64,000 bases of DNA from Rutstroemia sp. NJR-2017a BVV2 (Eukaryota; Ascomycota; Leotiomycetes; Helotiales; Rutstroemiaceae). The stretch covers positions 496,001 through 560,000 of the forward strand of contig NJPS01000062.1 of the NCBI GenBank assembly GCA_002946415.1. Direction: 5' to 3'. A model generated the notes under the pieces. That model had not been told where the DNA came from. It made no database searches and saw only the letters and a program-made list of their open reading frames with translations. Below, piece after piece: positions 34,520-47,248 of the stretch; the stretch's first letter is position 1, and every line of letters starts with the position of its first letter. The translations under genes were made by a program, and so were the position numbers.

Positions 34520-37500
34520 TAGGGATGGACGCATTGGTGCATATACGCGCAGCACAGATGGATGGATATGATATTAACGCTAAACAATGATACCTAAATT
34601 AAGTTTTCTTTTATATCTTTTCTCCTATTTGTATAAAGCAATCAAGTAGTAACTGAAGTTTCTTATGTCGATATGTGTCTGCCCTTCTTGTTCTATTCTC
34701 TTGCCTGTCTTGATTCTGGTTTGGTTCTTATGGTGCTCCTGGTTCTAGGTTTTGTTTTACTATAGGGGTTTTGCGTGGGTGGTGCAAATGTGAAGACATG
34801 TTATATGTATGTCCTATCTGTCTATAGTTCTGGCTAGGAACATGGGAGGGCAGGTTCTCTAAGCAGAGTGGGTAATGGGTGTAATGGTACTGTAAACCGG
34901 CTTGTGAAAGGAAAGGGGATGGATGAGGTTAGTGCCCTGCCTGGTATGAGACGGGACAGAACTGGATAGTATCAGCAGAACAAAATGAAACTGAACGAAT
35001 GAGATTTACGTATTCGGATCCTTGAACTCTTCGGGGGCATTTTCTCTCTTTCGTTGTTCTTCCCCTTTCTCCGTCCGTTGCAGTAGAAACGATGTGCGGG
35101 GTGCAGTGTCTCGTGCTGGTGCCGGGTGCTGGGAAGTAGTGAGCGGGTTGTGGTGTGGTATGGTACGGGTTGGGGAACTGAAGTAGAGGTGGGTTCAATA
35201 TTTGTTAATCATGGAGGAGGAGATGGATCGGCAAGTATACAGATGGAATAAGATCGTACGGTAGTTGGGTTCGGTGAATATACCGATTTTGTGTTATTGT
35301 GGAGGAAGTAGGGGGAAGGTAGAAGGGGAAAAGAAGGTATGTGGTACTGCTTGGAAGAGAACTCTGCTTATGATATTATGGTTTAGTATATAAGATGAGA
35401 TTTAATGAGATAAGATAGAAGGGTATATAGATGAGAAATATGTAGTGTATAGTCTATCTCTGCTTGTCTTGGTGTGGGATTGATTGTGAAATAGGGGATT
35501 ATATTGGTATTGTGAAATAGTATACTGAAATCTATATAGTATCTACCTTCCTTTCTAACTAGCTACCTACCCTCCCTCCTTCATCAGTTCATAAACCCAG
35601 ATACTCCTCCATCTACCTCAATATCTATCTCTTCATCTTCTCCAACTCCCCTTCTTCACCCCCTCTCTGTTCCTCCTTTTCCCTCCTATAAACACACCAA
35701 GCAAAACCCATACATCCTTTCCATCTCTTCCATCAACCTCTTTCTTCTACCTTATCCCATCAAATCACCTCTTCCTCCTTCTCACCATCTCCCATCTACC
35801 ACTCGCTCACCATCCCCCAACCCCTCCCTACCCCTTCCTAGACCCTCCACAACCCCACGTACTCAAACCTTCCCCCCTCAAACCCAGCACAGCAACCTCC
35901 CCCATCCCCTCCCCCCCCTTCCCTCCCCAAACGAACCAGTTCCCATATCAAAACATCCCATACTCATTCAACATCCCAATCCAACCCTACTTAACTACTA
36001 TATCATATCACAGCACTATTCAACCCAATACAGCAGAGCCCCTTCCCGAATCAATTACACCTATTTACTCTTGTATACATACCGAATACTCTCTAATTAA
36101 GACAACTTCAAAGTTGTTTCCTCTTTTTAATCTACTGTGAAGTTGCTACGTACACTCACTACTCACTACTCACTACTCACTACTCACTACTCACTACTCA
36201 CTACTCACTACTCACTACTCACTACTCACTACTCACTACTCACTACTCACTACTCACTACTCACTACTCACTACTCACTACTCACTACTCACTACTCACT
36301 ACTCACTACTTACACTTACTAATAAAACATATAATCCAACAAAGAAATAAATACCAGCAGAAGCCTCCTCAAGAAATATACATACATATATCTGGAGTTT
36401 TTGGTTGCTATACCTTCACACATCAGCCAATTAGAAACCGTATGCACACTCTCCACGTACGCAAGGACAATGGGAGCCTCCGCCCTCCAACATATAACTA
36501 TCGAATTCTCACACAGATAACTCACTCGGGCAGTATCCGAACACAAACCCAAAGCCAACTGATCCTCAGCACTTACAAAGAATATAAACTTAAAACTTAT
36601 AAGAACATGAACAGCACTATCCATCCACGAACCTCACCCTACTTCAGCTCACCTCACCCTAGTTCACCTCACCTCACCTCACCCCATCGCCCTCCCCCTA
36701 CCTCCCCTCCATCTACACATCCACCCCTTCACATCCCCTTACGGTCAAAATCAAATCAAATCAGCACCCAAAACACACATCAATCATTTTTAGAAAAGGA
36801 CCCTGAATTTTCCCCCCTCATCCCATGATCTCCGGCTTGAATTTTACTGTACAAGAGAGAGAGGGAGCAGCAGCAGCTTACTACAACGACGATGACGACG
36901 ACCATGAGAGCAAGAAAAGATTTGCCACTACCACTACCATCACCTCCACCGACTCAACGACCTTCCCCCTACTACTACTACCCTAGGGCTTGATTGACTG
37001 CTTTACAATACCAACTACACCAACTACCGGCCACCATCGCTATTGCCGTTACCCATATCCACCTCTACCAAGTGACTTATCATTCATCACCACCCAGCCA
37101 TGCCAATGAAGAGATGAGATAAAAAACAAAGGTCAGGAATACCGAACCCGGTTATGGAGAGAGAGAAAAAAGAAGCCTGGCCACCCCCGACACACATCTC
37201 GCCAAACCCCACAGCACCCACCCTTCCTGCAACCCCCCCAACCAACCGATCATACAATCAATCCGTCGTGAACTTAAAAAAAGAGCTATCCCCTCCTCTC
37301 TACCATATGACATGCCATTGCCTGGGGTATTGCATTGGCTGGATGAAATTATCTCATTATTCGCAAAGTTGTGTTGTGTTTTGGGTAAAATCGGAAAATC
37401 ATCTGGTGCAGATCAAATGAAAGAACCCCCCCAATGATAGAAAAAAATAAAAAAAGGACACCATAACACCATCGGAAGCAACGTTAGAGAGATCAAGCCC

Positions 37501-37608
37501 CCCACAATGGCACGACCTGGGATTTTTGACCACACTATATTATGTGCCGGGTATCAGTTTCAAAGACTTTGGTCGGCCCCGCTTCGTGAATTGGAACTGC
37601 GAAACCAT
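34520..37608. other. Long intergenic region between convergent genes, with pyrimidine tracts and a minisatellite
   Basis: Over 3 kb separates the 3' ends of the NIPA-like gene and MCM1. From about 35,560 to 37,100 the plus strand is strongly C/T- and C/A-rich with almost no G-rich counterparts. A 7-bp minisatellite occupies 36154-36310, and CCTCA-type short repeats lie near 36630-36680. Open frames here (for example 36137-36322, 36442-36828) are translations of repeats or low-complexity DNA. No gene supported. Confidence 0.5.
36154..36310. repeat. (CTCACTA)n minisatellite
   Basis: About 22 consecutive, essentially perfect copies of the 7-bp unit CTCACTA, ending in slightly diverged TTACACTTACTA. 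Because three units make 21 bp, the array reads as an open frame, but this is not evidence for a protein. Confidence 0.97.
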
Positions 37609-38440
37609 TTATGCCTGGTGCGAGTGTTGTTGAGGAATACCAGCTTGTGGAGGCATCGGGTAGCCTCTCTGCTGCTGATTTACATAGTTCTGATAGGCCA
37701 AAGCTTGTTGTTGATCAATTGGCATGTAGCCTGGGTGCATTTGTTGTGCTTGTTGTGGCATTCCAGGTCGAGGCTGCTGCGGGGGTAGGTGTTGTGGTGT
37801 GGGTTCTTCCGGCGATTCGACAGTGTTTTGATCGTCGACTCCATTCTCGCCATTTCCAGTAGGTTCGGGTGCATTTAAGCATGCCTAACAGTTATTAGCA
37901 AATATGAACGTGTGCAGAGTCGGATATACCAGGCTGCGCATACCTGAATGAGATTCTTTCCTTCGGCCTTGGTGACCAGCGGTTGAAGTTTCGGCGTCGT
38001 GAATGTGTATACGAGGCCCGTCTCCGACACCACCAGGAGGAGGACTTGAGTACCGGTCAATACCGATAATTCGTATGCCTATGATGCATAATTAGTAACC
38101 ATGTTCGCGCAGGCGGCAGACCGATAGGCGCGTCGCATCGACGCGTAACGACTGAAAAAACACAGTAGATAAATGGAGGACCAACCTTCTTCATGATACC
38201 AGCTTTTCTCTTGGAGAAAGTAATATGACGACGCGACTTATCCGTGATAAACTTGATCTCGATTTTTCTGCGCTCGCGACCGGGCTTATCGTCATCGTCG
38301 TCATCGTCGTCTGCGGTCGAAGGTCTTTGTCGTTTAATACCGCGAGATTCTCCGCCTGCAATTGAGTTTCCGTTTCCGACAGCGTGTTCATCTAGAGCGG
38401 AAGGGGAGTTTTGGTCGTGTTGATCAGTGATGTCGGCCAT
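37609..38440 (-). CDS. MCM1: SRF-type MADS-box transcription factor (Mcm1)
   Basis: DNA-binding regulator of mating, cell cycle and development that works with partner factors at CC(A/T)6GG-type sites. Exons 38440-38186, 38078-37944 and 37884-37609 (introns 107 and 59 bp) give 221 residues. An N-terminal disordered segment with an eight-Asp run leads to the MADS domain at about residues 54-110: RERRKIEIKFITDKSRRHIT, FSKRKAGIMKKAYELSVLTG, TQVLLLVVSETGLVYTF. The SAM-like extension TPKLQPLVTKAEGKNLIQ follows. The C-terminal region is Gln/Pro-rich, ending QQHSHQA. The first intron interrupts the MADS domain directly after GIMKK. Unusually large gene-free flanks surround it, 3.1 kb downstream and 5.7 kb upstream. 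Confidence 0.95.
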
Positions 38441-40215
38441 TGTGATAAGATGGGATCGTTAAAATTGAGGTAAGGAATAAGGTATGACGAGAATAACTGT
38501 TTTGGAGGTGGGTGCCGATGACCTTACTGCTTATGGGTTATGGGGAGTGGAGAGGCAGTTGTCGTGCTTTGTCGCAGATACCTGGTTCGCAAAGACTTGA
38601 TTGAGGTTGGTGTGAAGGGTTGAGCCGAAGATGTTTTCGGCCTGGGAAGATGGGCTGAAATTATTCTCTGGCTGGGAGGAGGCGCGTGTGTACTAAGCTT
38701 CTCTTAATTTTTGTTGCCGAGCGCCGAGATCGCGGGTACAAAAACAATGCGTGATTGACGGATGGACCGACGGATGGATTGAGTAAGTGGGCGGGCGACG
38801 GTTGTATCGTCAAAAGAATTATAAGAATAGGCAAATGGGTTAATTATTTCCCAGTTCGGGACGGCGAGGTACCGTCGTAGTAGGACGTTGTCGTTGGTCC
38901 TTTTTTTGTTTGGTTGGTTCGTAGATTGGAAGTGTCCGGTTCGCGCGCACCTCCGAGTGGTAGTGGCAGGTCGTGGTGAGTGATGGAAGGATGGATGGTT
39001 GCGGGTTGGGTTGGATTGGATTGGGGATAGGTCGCTTTGATAGAGATAGGAATAGGTGGGAGGAGGTAAGGTAAAGTAGGTAAAGGTTCGTTCCTGAAAT
39101 TGGGGACCTGAAAGCGTAAAAAGATTGGGGATTAATGGATTGATCAGGCAAAATGGTTGCGATATGGGATGCGGGATGAATGAAAAGAGAATAGATTGGA
39201 GTAAAAAGCACAGGCAAATTTATTTGGGGTTGCAGCAGAATAGTAATAGGACACTCGCAGGTACGAACTTCGTAGTCGCCAAGTCGTTTACCGGGAGCAG
39301 AGAGGCACGTACTAGGGGAAAGTAAATGAGCCAAAGAAACACAGAGGAGAAAGATGGGACATGGACAAGGGATTGGGGACTTGGGACATGGGACACTCAC
39401 GCACTCGCTCATACACTCGCACTCTCACGCTCACACACACGCGCATCCACGCACATACAACTGGGGGAGAAGAGCAGAGCAGTTGCGCGAGAGGCTGGGG
39501 TGGAGATGGTATGTGTGTAGTGCGGTGGGTGCGGTGGGTGTGTACGGAGGTGTGAGTTTGTATGGTGCGCAATGTGTGAAGTGAGTGCAGATAAGTGGAT
39601 GGGAGTGGGTGAAAGGGTGATATGAGGGTGGAAGGGTGGAAAGGGTGGAAAGGGTAAGGGTACCTAGAAATGATAGTTAGAACGAATCAGGCAAGGCGCG
39701 TGGTCAGAAGTGGAGAAATAATTGTGTGCTCGGTCGGGATGTGTGCAGTAGGGGCAGCACAGGACAAGACTTGTATGGATACTTGTATGGGTGTATCTTG
39801 TAACTATTGTTACTGTGGGACCCGGATCTCTCTGGTAAAAAGTCTAGTGCCTGTGTGATTGAAAAAAACAATGGGGACTGGCACTGTACTGGAGACCGCA
39901 ATAGTGGAGTCCGAGGGTTGTTGGAATGAGATTATGAGAATGAGTAGGAAATTCGTCTGTGCACACACCTTTTTTTGCTCGCAAATCCTTCGAAAGGAAT
40001 GAGGATGGGAAGATGGGATGGGATGGGATGCGGGAAAATGTCTCTGAGATCTGGGAGCCGAATAAAAAAGTAACTAGCTTCTGTACCGTACTGTACCGCG
40101 TGTCCTGGCTGGATTGTTCTGTACTTGGAATATCGCACGGAAATAACGGGATCTGTATGGAGAAGAGAGTTCGATCTGTGTTCCTTCTTGAAGCGGAATA
40201 ATGTCAGTAAGCTTG

Positions 40216-40243
40216 TTCCATTTCCATTTCCATTTCCATTTCC
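40216..40243. repeat. (TTTCCA)n microsatellite
   Basis: Four to five tandem TTTCCA/CATTTC hexamers in the gene-free tract upstream of MCM1. Confidence 0.85.
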
Positions 40244-41339
40244 AGTTCCCTTCAATTCATCTCCAGTCTACAAATAACGGCCAATAAAACGGACGATTAA
40301 ATAAACGAAGGAGAGTATCTCGGCGAGAGAAGGGCCCTCTACTCCACGGACGGAGTATGATGTTTGAGCAACCCTTGACGAGAGTGTACAAGGGGAAAGG
40401 AAGGAGAGAGAGTTGGGACCATCCGACAAAGTCAAGGTACCCGTATCCGTAGACGAGATTGGCTAGAACCCTTAACGAGGACATGGTGTAGCAGTAGAGA
40501 GATTGATAGTGCGATGCAAGAACAACTTCAGACCCTCGACCTCAAAATGCGTACCAATTGGAAGGCCGACCACAATTTGCCGGCGATCACAATTGTAATT
40601 TTGGTAAGTCAGGTCTAGTACGCTCGAAAGCAACTCTGCTTCAAGTACATGACGGACAATAAACAATATCCACGATTGAAATCATCACAGGATCAGATTG
40701 ATTGATTGATTCATTCTGCACAGTGTACTGTGGTCAATCAATCCCCTCATAGCCCAAATGCAGTCGAATCCCACCGCTTGGGGAAATTCGAGTCGAAGGG
40801 ATCTGACGGTCTTGGCTAAAGAAAGCTGTGACGAGTAACAAGCTTCACCCTTCCCCTTCCATGTCTAGGGCAATGTTCGAGATAGGGTAACTCGGCCCAT
40901 TGGTCAATGTCCAATGTCCAATGACAGCTGATTTGAACAGCCGTTGTAACTTGTGTGCGGGCGGGCGTGTAGATGAAGGTGTGCGTGTAGGCGTGTGTAA
41001 GTGAACTTTGATGGGGGAAATGTCTCGATTCTCTGTGCGCTCTCCTTTTCTGTTGCAGAATCGAGTGCAGTAGTGAGAAAGAGATAGATTGTAAAATTAT
41101 ATTCTCCGAGGAAGTGGTACATTGGATACATCGTACATTGGATACATTACGAAGTATTGTGTTCGCCGTTCAAATGTGGGGGCGAAGGATGATCAGTGCG
41201 ACGGTAGAGAAGGGAAGAGGCAGAGAGAGACGGAGAAATAATTGGGGTTGGGCATTTTGTGAGGGAGTGTGTTTGGGATGGGATGAAACCAAGGAGATTG
41301 GGAAAAACGCGAAGAAGTTTTGAAGGTTTGGAGTTTGAG

Positions 41340-41372
41340 GTCTGAAGTCTGAAGTCTGAAGTCTGAAGTCTG
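41340..41372. repeat. (GTCTGAA)n microsatellite
   Basis: Four perfect copies of the 7-bp unit GTCTGAA followed by GTCTGGA. Confidence 0.9.
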
Positions 41373-41579
41373 GAGACGAAAGAAAAGCATCTGAAGTTAT
41401 TCACGTACCTTACCAAAAGCGATCTTTTTCCTGATATCCAGTTTGGACTTTTCCCAATTGGCAATATCAAACAAATGGGGGGATTTTGACTCTTTCCAGC
41501 GATTTCCGGTCAATCTGGTCAGAACTCGGTTCGGTTGTCGGTTGCTTTTTTAGAATTGATTTGCTTCGGTTCGTTGTCT

Positions 41580-41640
41580 GGTAGGTGGTAGTGTGTGGTA
41601 GGTGGTAGGCGGTAGGTGGTGGGTGGTAGGTGGTAGGTGT
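41580..41640. repeat. GGTAGGT-type imperfect microsatellite
   Basis: Imperfect tandem copies of GGTAGGTG with GGCGGT and GGTGGG variants over about 60 bp. Confidence 0.85.
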
Positions 41641-42541
41641 GTTTCTGCTGTGGTCGTCCAGAGACCTTTTCAAAGTTTGGCCGCAGGGATGAAAAGGCAG
41701 AAATGGGAATAATTGAATGAAACCTTTTGAGGTCAAGCGTTGGAGGACGGAGGGACACGTTTCTGAATGAGGGAAGTGCGACCTTTAAAAGGGTTAAGTA
41801 CGTGGGGTAATGGGAGGAATCGACTAAGGGCAAGCGAACAGCGAACCAAAAAACCAACGAAGACTCGGGAAGGTGAAGAGCTGGACTGCAATCCTAAAAA
41901 CTATGCTGTCACAGATGAGGTAAGCTTAGGAAGTGGAGGGAAAAGAGGGGAACGTGCGAGAAGAGCAATGTGATTGGCTGATAAATAAGTCTCAAAGAGC
42001 AAAGGTGGCGGTTGAGCGAATGGCGCGTCAGATAGCTCGAGGCAGGCAGGCAGGCAAGTTACTAAAGCACTCACTAGGTACGGCGGTCGACTCACGCGTA
42101 GTATGCAAGTGAGGAGGAAGTTGTTCATGTGATACGATACATACGGAGTGTGCCTAAGTCTCGCCGGAAGGCTTCATGTAGATTGACCGAGGGCCATTGA
42201 GGCTGAAATGACTGGAATGACTGAAGTGACTGAAATGATGAGGAACACTGCAGTGACTTTGACAATTATTGGCGGCTGGCAAAGTCCACGAGCAAGCTTT
42301 TCTACTTCCTGCAGGTCAAAAACGTCAAATTCGCTTTGACTTCTCAGCCTCAACTACCGAAGAGCCGTTGTTGGACAATGCATTCGGCCATTGGATCTCG
42401 GGGCTGTCCGCAAACGGCCTCTTTTCCCTAAGGGCAAGTTATGATTTTCAAGCTTGTGGTTTCGGATCTGGGCGCGGGTGTTTGAGAGGAACAAACGCTT
42501 GTCTTACGAAATACTCGGCACCCTAACATAATGCTACCGTG

Positions 42542-42583
42542 CCAGTCCCAGTCCCAGTCCCAGTCCCAGTCCCAGTCCCAGTA
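42542..42583. repeat. (CCAGTC)n microsatellite
   Basis: Seven tandem CCAGTC hexamers, ending in CCAGTACC. Confidence 0.95.
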
Positions 42584-44186
42584 CCAATGATAAACACCTC
42601 CTCCCGATACCACCCAATATACTCGAATTCCAGCATCAATCCAACCAATAACCCATCCATCCCAATGTAGCGCAAAGACATCCCCCGCGATTCCCACCAC
42701 GAATCCCAAAATCCCAAACTCACTCACTCCCTCTGTGTGACCAGATCAGAATCCCCAAATAACACTCACCCCAACCCCCAGCTCGCGAAACGCCAGACGT
42801 CGTAGAAATCCTTCCCCTAACACAGCAAACCTGCAAAGTTGCAACCGCTCCGCACGAGCCTGCTTCCACTCCTACCCTTCCTTTTCCCCTTTTTCCCCGG
42901 TTTCTATTATTACTGTAAGTTAACCGTTGGATTGTAAGTGGAGTAGTTAGCTCATTTAGGGAAAGTGGGAGGGAAAGAAGAGTAGTCCTGTAGAAGAAAA
43001 GGAGGGGAAGAATAGTAGCGTAGGGGTGATGCGGGAATAAAGTTTGCCGTTCTTGAGGCGGATGCTTCTACTCACCTCGATTCTTTTTGTCCGTTGTCGT
43101 CTCTTTTGCGGGCGAAAGTCCATTTCTATGTGTGTGTGTTTGATCTACGCTTGTGTATGGTGCTTTCGTTTGCTGCCTCTAAGGGGATGGACGGAGTGAT
43201 AGTGTCGAGCTCTTCTAGCTAGGCTAGTGAGTCTACGTGTTAATATGTTGGTACCTGCGGGTTGGGGATTTTCAAGCCAGATACATTATATCAGGCCTTC
43301 TCTGCAAGAATAAGAATAGAAGTCTATCGCCAATGATCCAGTTATCGTCACACTCTCGCTCTTATGCATGCCAAGATAGGTTGTGGAGCAACATCAACAT
43401 CAACATTAAACATATATACGGAACTCTTCCTGACCTGAATCTATCTCCCTCTGCATCGCTTGCTGTTTTCGGAGTGTGCTTCAACCTCTTACGGTGTTAT
43501 GTGATGCTGGTGATGAAGAAGGGAACGGATGAGCATTTGAGTTAGCTGGTACCCGGGAAAGGACCAACGAGTCGCTGTTGAGTAATTGTCCAATTCAAAT
43601 ACTGAGCTGGTTGCACCCCAGTATGGATATTTATGAGCTCAATGCCCAATGCTGGTGGCATGTTATGCTGAAGTGCACCATAAGAAAGCTGACATCCCCG
43701 ATAAAGTAAACCGCTTCACTATCAGCAATCGGACGATGTTACGATGGGCATTCGTTTGGTAAGTGGGTATTCTCATATCACTCTCAAGTCAAATTCCAAA
43801 GATGCTCCCTCAGAGCTCGACGCCGAGTACTTGGTTAGTCAAGGTATGACCAACTTCGAAGGTCACATTGATCATCTAGCACACCATATAAATGCAAAAC
43901 ACACTTTTATTATATAAGAAAGGCCTATGAATTATTGTCTCTCTTTTTACAGGGGTATAGGAAAGAGCACGATTTCAATGCCCGCTGATAATGAAATGCA
44001 AGTCGCCACGCTCATAAAAGATCAAGGTACCCTGATACCTCTATCTATCCCATTGGTTACTCAATGTAGAGCCCGTCAGTTCATCAAATGTCAAAGCACC
44101 TCCTAGCCATTCTAGTCATCTGCTCCTTTATTCCCCGAGCGTAACTACAACATCGACACTCGTTGTTTGCCCTCATCGTCTTTCCA

Positions 44187-45452
44187 TCAGGCCCATTTGC
44201 CTAGAAGTGCCATGACAGCAGTTCCAAGTAAGACGCTGCAGATCATGAATGTGAGGCGCTTCTTATCATGAGACAACTCATGGTTGAACAAGAAATCTCT
44301 TGCCAACAATTCCACCAAACCAGTGTAGACGAGAATTCCTGCCGAGATTGCATCCAACACGCCAGAGACTACATTTGCAGTGAAAGATCCGCTGTTGTAG
44401 GTAGTACGAAGACCAAGACCGATGGCAATGGCGATAGGAGTTGTCAATCCATAACCAGCGCACAAGCACCATGGCATCCACGAGACTCGCTTCGGGAAAG
44501 GGATAGCAGACATACGGGCACCGATACCGAGACCCTCGAACGATTGGTGGAAAACCAGGACAGGATAGAGAGTACCGAATTCGTCACCTGCAGTTCCAAG
44601 GTTGAGGCCAATGATAACACTGTGGAAGATAACACCAAACTCGAGGATGAGGAAGGCGCAGATTTGTTGTTGGAAAGATTTTTCTTCGAGGTTGCTATCA
44701 ATACTGATGCCTGAGCTACCTTTCTCTGCATCTGGGCTTGGGTTGTCCTTGGCTGCCTGTGTGACTGCGATGCGGTCGAAAGTACGGGTGTCTTGATCAC
44801 CAGAGTGAAGTTGTTGGTGAGTGAGTGCTCGCTCACCGGTAACAACGTCCTCGATGGATGGACCGTGGGAATAGCCATATTTTCTTTCAACGTATTGTTC
44901 CGCCCCGAAGTCCATAAGGAAGATAAACATGACAGAAATGAGAACAATCGCTGGGGGCCACGAGTATTGTGCCCATCCTCCCGTCATCCCAACACAAGTG
45001 TTGGGACCGATTTCGGAATAAGCAGGATCAAGCAAGCTGCGTTTTGTCAGAAGAAGGAGGGGCGAATGGAGAATAGCTATAACTTACTGGATGAAAGCAG
45101 TAGCAATAATCACACCAGCACCAAAGTAACGTGCAAAGAGATAGACGTAGATGTTGACCTTGAGCCATTTTACACGGGCGGCAATAACGGGGAAGAAGGT
45201 AGCAGCAGATGAGACGACGAGAATAACGAAAAGAGCGGAAATGCGACTGTATTGAAAAGAATGTCAGTGGATGATAGGTCGGGGAGATGGTAGATCGGGC
45301 CCAAGAGAGCGAGCTGCGCATGTGTATAAGGACCAAACTTACGCGCCGAGTTTTCCATTATATTCATTCTCTCCAAGTTCGAGGTAACAGACAATATCTC
45401 TAGGATCGACGACGTCCAAGTCGACACTGTTTGGGTTGAAGTCTGTGGACAT
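44187..45452 (-). CDS. ZIP-family zinc/iron transporter
   Basis: Plasma-membrane importer of divalent metal, probably zinc (Zrt1/Zrt2 class). Exons 45452-45343, 45246-45088 and 45036-44187 (introns 96 and 51 bp) give 372 residues. TM1-TM3 read RISALFVILVVSSAATFFPV, YLFARYFGAGVIIATAFIHL and the segment after GPNTCVGMTGGWAQYSW. A hydrophilic loop with scattered His lies between TM3 and TM4. The metal-site helices are intact: HSVIIGLNLG near residue 228 and HQSFEGLGIGARM downstream. The C-terminus ends LLGKWA, as in fungal Zrt proteins. No clear Zap1-type ACCTTNAAGGT element was found upstream, so regulation is not shown. Confidence 0.93.
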
Positions 45453-47248
45453 CGTGACTGGGTTTCCTTCAAGTGTTGCGGATAGAGGAGTGAGAAGTTG
45501 AAAGACGGACGAAGGGAGAGACGGACGAAGGGAAAGAGAGGGTTGAAATAGAATAATGAACGAGGTACCGGGAGTTGAGATTTCAAATTCTCTTCAGATC
45601 AACCTGGCAGAGAGATATATTTCCGTGCACCTTGACGGATGTTGATGAGAAGAGGTGAGGAGAAGTGGGTTGGGAGTGGTAGATATGGGAGATGCTTGCT
45701 GTTGAAATCCTTGAAATCCTTGAAATCCTTGAAATCCCCGACGACCTTGTTGGATACCCCGAAGGTTTGCCCGATACGATACGAGCGATTGACCAAGGAG
45801 GTGGGCGGAAAGGTGAAGAGAATTCAAGAATTAAAAGTAGCAACAATTTTAGCTGGCTGTGGATCGATCGAACCTTGATGGATAGTAGAAATACAACGAG
45901 GATGATTGGCTGGACGGCTTTTCCTCCGTACAGTTGACGATGAGTGAATACCGGCAATTCCAGAAACACAAAAGAAGGCAATACACGGAAGAAGCAAAGA
46001 ATATATGTCAACAGCAAGGTAACTTCTCAGGATTTGATATGCAGTGTCATCCTATGCTTACTCTTGGAACTTCTCGTCACGTCGCACATGTACTCTGTTC
46101 GAGGTAAGCACCGTAGGTGGAAAGAACGAAGGACTACCACGCGATCTCGGGGAGGAAGAGGCAGGCTCGTAGAAGAAGCCATCAACATATGGCACTCATT
46201 CACTACGACTTCCAATCTCTCAGACATCGAGACATCCATTCTTCCTGGGCAGATCCATTAATCTACCAGTCCAGTATGTTTTCAGACCTCTGCTCGACCT
46301 GTTGTTGGGCGTACTCCAATGCTTCCACGTCGTTCACTTGCGCACACAATAAAATTTCTAGAACGTCGAATCGTAGACCTCGCACCGTGCTCGGAAAACC
46401 TGCCGTGCCATGCATGCCATGCCATGCCAATTCACCCCACCAAGCCAATCAAAACCCCAACCGACGTGGGACGAACCAACGACACCCCACCATTGCCATG
46501 TTTATTTCGTGCTTCTGGCGTCAGGCTGTCTGATGAGGCTGAGAGGGATCGGTGAATTGTAACCTCGGGCTTACGGCAAGTTGCACGCAGTTTTCGTAGT
46601 TTGAGCGTTATGTTTGCATGCTTGGGTGTTTATTCTCATGCCGTACCACTTCACCTTGGGACCCCAGAGACTGGTGGTGGTGGTGGTGTTGTGCTCGCAT
46701 AGTAATACATGGTGCCTTTCAGAAGAGTCCTTCATTGTTTCTGCCCGGGTGGTCCAAATAATAGTAGACAATATCAAAGCAATGGGTGGCACAAAGCCCA
46801 TGCGCCGGTCAGCAACTGGCACATGGCTCCAGAGCTCGAACAAACCGCATGTCTTTGCACCACCATAAGGGTTACATAGTTTGGGCTACACAAATCGACA
46901 CATGACCGAGCGGGCTTGCATATCCACGAGGAGCAAGACAGCTGAGTCGTCGGCTTACCCTCCATTAAAGGTCGTTTCTCAATCGACACCTGACTTCCCC
47001 GTCACCCTTTAAGCCTTTCTTCGGAACCCGGACCGAAAGAGAACCGCCCGAGTACAAGGAACTCGAGACCTCCAATGAGGGAAAATATAGCAGCGAAAGG
47101 AAACCACAAGAACTTACCATCCCATAGTTTGCTATACTAAAGTAAGGATACGAAAGCATGTCACACGTCATTTAGCGGAACCAAAGAACTTCAACCCATA
47201 ATCAATTCATACAATTTCATTATACATTTTTGCTGTGCTTTCAAGACA
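45453..47248. other. Intergenic region upstream of the ZIP gene
   Basis: About 1.8 kb from the ZIP start codon to the malate synthase stop; both genes are on the minus strand. A 9-bp repeat lies at 45701-45738, a GGTGGT run near 46675-46688 and short CCATGC repeats near 46405-46430. Open frames here overlap on both strands and look non-coding. Confidence 0.45.
45701..45738. repeat. (TTGAAATCC)n repeat
   Basis: Four tandem copies of TTGAAATCC, about 250 bp upstream of the ZIP start codon, hence within its promoter or leader. Confidence 0.93.

Larger units (their letters stand above)
38441..44186. promoter_or_regulatory. 5.7-kb gene-poor region upstream of MCM1
   Basis: No open frame with protein character, no tRNA and no transposon could be recognised. 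The tract is studded with short tandem repeats: GATGGATGG-type runs near 38,760-39,060, TTTCCA at 40216-40243, GTCTGAA at 41340-41372, GGTAGGT at 41580-41640, TGAAATGAC-like units at 42200-42240 and CCCAGT at 42542-42583. Frames at 42269-42526 and 43237-43545 were examined and are unconvincing. A long promoter, long 5' leader or non-coding RNA is possible. Confidence 0.45.

Noticed and set aside
36137..36322. Open frame encoding repeated LLTTHYS
   Set aside because: It is a translation of the 7-bp minisatellite; three units make 21 bp, so every frame stays open.
42269..42526. 85-codon plus-strand frame in the MCM1 upstream tract
   Set aside because: No recognisable domain, no splice extension, and it lies among simple repeats.
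43237..43545. 102-codon plus-strand frame
   Set aside because: The composition looks random and no motif or splice context supports it.
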